Assembly (NCBI GenBank): GCA_021820965.1
Contig: JAKACZ010000014.1
Location: 1 to 64,000, forward strand
Origin: Bacillota bacterium
GTDB lineage: Bacteria > Bacillota > Sulfobacillia > Sulfobacillales > Sulfobacillaceae
Length of the DNA: 64,000 nt
Direction: 5' to 3'
Shown: positions 61,887 to 64,000 of the stretch, one piece after another
How positions within the stretch are numbered: position 1 is the first letter of the stretch
How the letters are laid out: each line of letters opens with the position of its first letter
Made by a program: the position numbers and the translations under genes
The notes under the pieces: generated by a model
Told to the model about the DNA's origin: nothing
Database searches by the model: none
What the model saw: only the letters and a program-made list of their open reading frames with translations

Positions 61887-63062
61887 ATGGAATCCAACCA
61901 CGTAGTTATTTTCGACACAACGCTCCGCGATGGCGAGCAGTCGCCCGGTGTCGCTCTGACGGTGGCGGAAAAGGTGGAGATTGCCCACCAGTTGAATCGG
62001 CTGGGCGTCGACATTATTGAGGCCGGATTTCCCATTTCGGGCCAAACCGACTTTCAGGCGGTCCGCGAAATTGCGGATCAAATCCGGGGAAGCCGGATTG
62101 CCGCCCTAGCCCGCTGCGAGGCAGCCGACGTCGAAGCGGCGGCCAAAGCGCTCGAGTCTGCGCCGAATCCGCGGCTGCATGTGTTTATCGCCACCTCGGC
62201 CGTGCACATGAAGTCCAAGCTCAATCTGACTCCGGGCGAGGTGTTGGTCCGCGTCGAGCGATTTGTTCGAGAAGCTCGCCAATATGTTGATGACGTCGAG
62301 TTCTCGGCGGAAGACGCGACGCGGTCGGACCCCGCGTTTTTGGCCGAGGTGATTGACACGGCGGTCGGCGCCGGGGCTCGCACCATCAACCTGCCCGACA
62401 CCGTGGGATTTGCCATGGGGGCGGAATACGGCGCACTCATCGGAAGCATGCGAAGCCGCGTTCCCGACGATGTCATCATCTCTGTCCACTGTCACGATGA
62501 TTTGGGCCTGGCGGTGGCCAACTCGCTGGCTGGGGTTCAGGCCGGCGCCCGCCAGGTCGAAGTGGCCGTCAACGGTATTGGTGAGCGAGCTGGTAACGCC
62601 GCACTGGAAGAAGTCGCGGTCGCTTTGTCGGCGCGCGCCGATCACTGGGGGCTGAGCCACCAGCTCAACTTAAATGAGGTCTATCGAACCAGTCAGCTGG
62701 TAAGCCGATTGACCGGTATGATGATTCAGGCCAACAAAGCGATTGTCGGCCAGAACGCGTTCCGGCATGAATCCGGCATTCATCAAGACGGCATGCTGAA
62801 GGATCCCCAGACCTATGAATTTCTCGACGCCCATTCGCTGGGCCAAGGCAGTTTGCTGGTCTTAGGCAAGCACTCCGGTCGCCACGCGTTACGGGAGCGG
62901 TTGGAAAAGATGGGCATTGCGTACAGTCAAGACGATTTGCGCCAGATGCAAAATCACATCAAGAGAATGGCGGAAGGCAAGCGCGCTATTGATGATCAGG
63001 AGCTGTTCGGCATTTGGCAGCAAGTGGCGCGCCAAGCCGCCGGTGACGCGCATGGGGTATAG
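61887..63062 (+). CDS. leuA: 2-isopropylmalate synthase, short form without regulatory domain
   Basis: 391 residues from ATG 61887 (AGGAGGTG upstream). The catalytic TIM barrel is complete: IFDTTLRDGEQSPGVALTVA at the N-terminus, IISVHCHDDLGLAVANSLAG with the HxH metal site, GERAGNAALEEVAVAL, and FRHESGIHQDGMLKDPQTYE. Full-length LeuA proteins are about 510 residues with a C-terminal leucine-binding domain; here the frame ends after the linker (AEGKRAIDDQELFGIW). Such short forms lack feedback inhibition. Next in the operon after ilvC. Confidence 0.9.
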   Translation: MESNHVVIFDTTLRDGEQSPGVALTVAEKVEIAHQLNRLGVDIIEAGFPISGQTDFQAVREIADQIRGSRIAALARCEAADVEAAAKALESAPNPRLHVFIATSAVHMKSKLNLTPGEVLVRVERFVREARQYVDDVEFSAEDATRSDPAFLAEVIDTAVGAGARTINLPDTVGFAMGAEYGALIGSMRSRVPDDVIISVHCHDDLGLAVANSLAGVQAGARQVEVAVNGIGERAGNAALEEVAVALSARADHWGLSHQLNLNEVYRTSQLVSRLTGMMIQANKAIVGQNAFRHESGIHQDGMLKDPQTYEFLDAHSLGQGSLLVLGKHSGRHALRERLEKMGIAYSQDDLRQMQNHIKRMAEGKRAIDDQELFGIWQQVARQAAGDAHGV

Positions 63063-64000
63063 CATCGCGGTTCTGGCGGGAGATGGCATCGGGCCGGAAG
63101 TGACTAAGCACGCCGTAGGGGTGCTGCGTGAGATGGCCGACATGGGAAACTTCAGTCTCGAGGTTCACGAAGGGCTTATTGGAGGCCGGGCCATTGATGA
63201 AGCGGGCGATCCGTTTCCCCAAGAGACCGAGGCTTTGGTGCATCGGGCCCAGGCTACCCTCTTGGGCGCTGTGGGCGGGCCGAGGTGGGCCGATGGTCCC
63301 CTAACCCCGGAACAAGGGCTTTTGCGTCTCAGGTCATCGCTTGGGCTTTTCGCCAATATCCGGCCGTTTGAAGTACTCCCCGGATTGGAAACGACGACCC
63401 CGCTCAAGCGGGCATTTTCCGGGGGGGTCGTCATTCGGGAACTTTTGGGCGGCCTCTATTACGGGGAGCCGCGCGGCAGGGCGGGAGATGAGGCCTTCGA
63501 CACCTCTCGCTACACCAAGGCTGAAATCGAGCGGGTGGCGCGTCTAGGCTTTCAGTTAGCCAAGACCCAAGGTGTGCCTCTTATATCCATCGACAAGGCC
63601 AACGTGCTGCACACTTCGAAGCTTTGGCGGGAGACCGTTGCCGAGCTTGGGCGCCGAGAGTTCCCCGACGTCACACTAGAGCATCGCTACGTCGACGCCG
63701 CCGCTATGGAAATGGTACTTTTTCCCGACCGTTTTCGCGTGGTGGTGACCGAAAATCTTTTCGGCGACATTCTCAGTGATTTGACCGGGGGACTGGTGGG
63801 CAGTCTCGGCGTTTTGGGATCGGCGACGGTGGGTGATTGGTCCAAAGGTCCCGGGCTCTATGAACCGATACACGGCTCGGCTCCGGACATCGCCGGCAAA
63901 GGCATTGCCAATCCGGTGGGCGCCATTTGGTCTGTCGCGCTGTTGCTGGATTGGAGCTTTGGCCTAACCCAAGCGGCAGACCTAGTCAAAGAAGCGGTGC
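63052..64000 (+). CDS. leuB: 3-isopropylmalate dehydrogenase (partial, runs off the window)
   Basis: The ATG at 63052 overlaps the leuA stop by 11 bases. 316 codons are visible with no stop: MGYSIAVLAGDGIGPEVTKH, LRLRSSLGLFANIRPFEVLP, VVIRELLGGLYYGEPRGRAG (the isopropylmalate RELxGGxYFG motif), KANVLHTSKLWRETV, VVVTENLFGDILSDLTGGLV and [20 protein letters not shown]. The substrate loop and arginines mark true leuB rather than the tartrate-type enzyme at 53738. About 40 C-terminal residues lie outside. Confidence 0.95.
   Translation, partial: MGYSIAVLAGDGIGPEVTKHAVGVLREMADMGNFSLEVHEGLIGGRAIDEAGDPFPQETEALVHRAQATLLGAVGGPRWADGPLTPEQGLLRLRSSLGLFANIRPFEVLPGLETTTPLKRAFSGGVVIRELLGGLYYGEPRGRAGDEAFDTSRYTKAEIERVARLGFQLAKTQGVPLISIDKANVLHTSKLWRETVAELGRREFPDVTLEHRYVDAAAMEMVLFPDRFRVVVTENLFGDILSDLTGGLVGSLGVLGSATVGDWSKGPGLYEPIHGSAPDIAGKGIANPVGAIWSVALLLDWSFGLTQAADLVKEAV

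Noticed and set aside
1-64000. CRISPR arrays or rRNA genes.
   Set aside because: No regularly spaced direct repeats and no rRNA-like stretches were seen.

Overview
The window reads as a chromosomal segment of a Gram-positive, fairly GC-rich bacterium. Supporting signs are Bacillus-type ribosome binding sites (AGGAGG), frequent GTG/TTG starts, a T-box leader, an ArgR/ARG-box arginine operon and many MFS transporters. The gene mix and style suggest a Sulfobacillus-like acidophilic Firmicute; this is an inference from gene content, not a database match.

Layout. 0-5 kb: a minus-strand kinase-like/GDPD/MFS operon, then bioY and two small membrane proteins. 5-15.7 kb: an accessory, decaying zone with a nucleotidase fragment, an alpha/beta hydrolase, a tRNA-Sec-shaped tRNA with a GCA (Cys) anticodon, a broken IS110, an SDR stub, an MFS/HxlR pair, TnpB-type insertion-sequence remains, a lipoprotein and a fused BrnT-BrnA remnant. 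15.7-23.2 kb: MFS/MarR, penicillin-acylase-like hydrolase, msrA, VOC protein, histidine phosphatase, CPBP protease. 23.9-31 kb: an ABC-2 transporter pair facing an operon of an acyl-CoA synthetase plus five small exported helical proteins. 31.6-36 kb: a GT87-like protein and IS4 and IS607/TnpB wreckage. 36-39.7 kb: a catabolic cluster (MFS, nitrilase-type amidase, RraA-like protein, GntR). 40-50.2 kb: L,D-transpeptidase, acetyltransferase, argR-argF-argG-argH, an MFS pump, an ABC exporter and a 24-residue peptide gene with its own promoter and terminator. 51-55.5 kb: a phosphodiesterase, MFS, a tartrate/isopropylmalate-type dehydrogenase and a MerR-like regulator with a His/Met-rich segment. 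56-64 kb: branched-chain amino acid genes: leuD-leuC (minus), ilvD (plus), and a T-box-controlled operon of an ACT protein, ilvC, leuA and leuB (leuB runs off the window).

How the parts work together. argFGH convert ornithine to arginine under ArgR. ilvC and ilvD make the branched-chain keto acids and leuA, leuCD and leuB extend one to the leucine precursor; a T-box with a probable leucine specifier ties the operon to charged tRNA-Leu. The most unusual items are the tRNA-Sec-like tRNA(GCA) at 7.6 kb, the peptide-plus-ABC unit at 48.3-50.2 kb, and the acyl-CoA synthetase/coiled-coil operon at 26-31 kb. Mobile-element debris (IS110, IS4, IS607, TnpB right ends) marks the 7-15 kb, 33-36 kb and 55.5-56.1 kb zones as recombination-prone.
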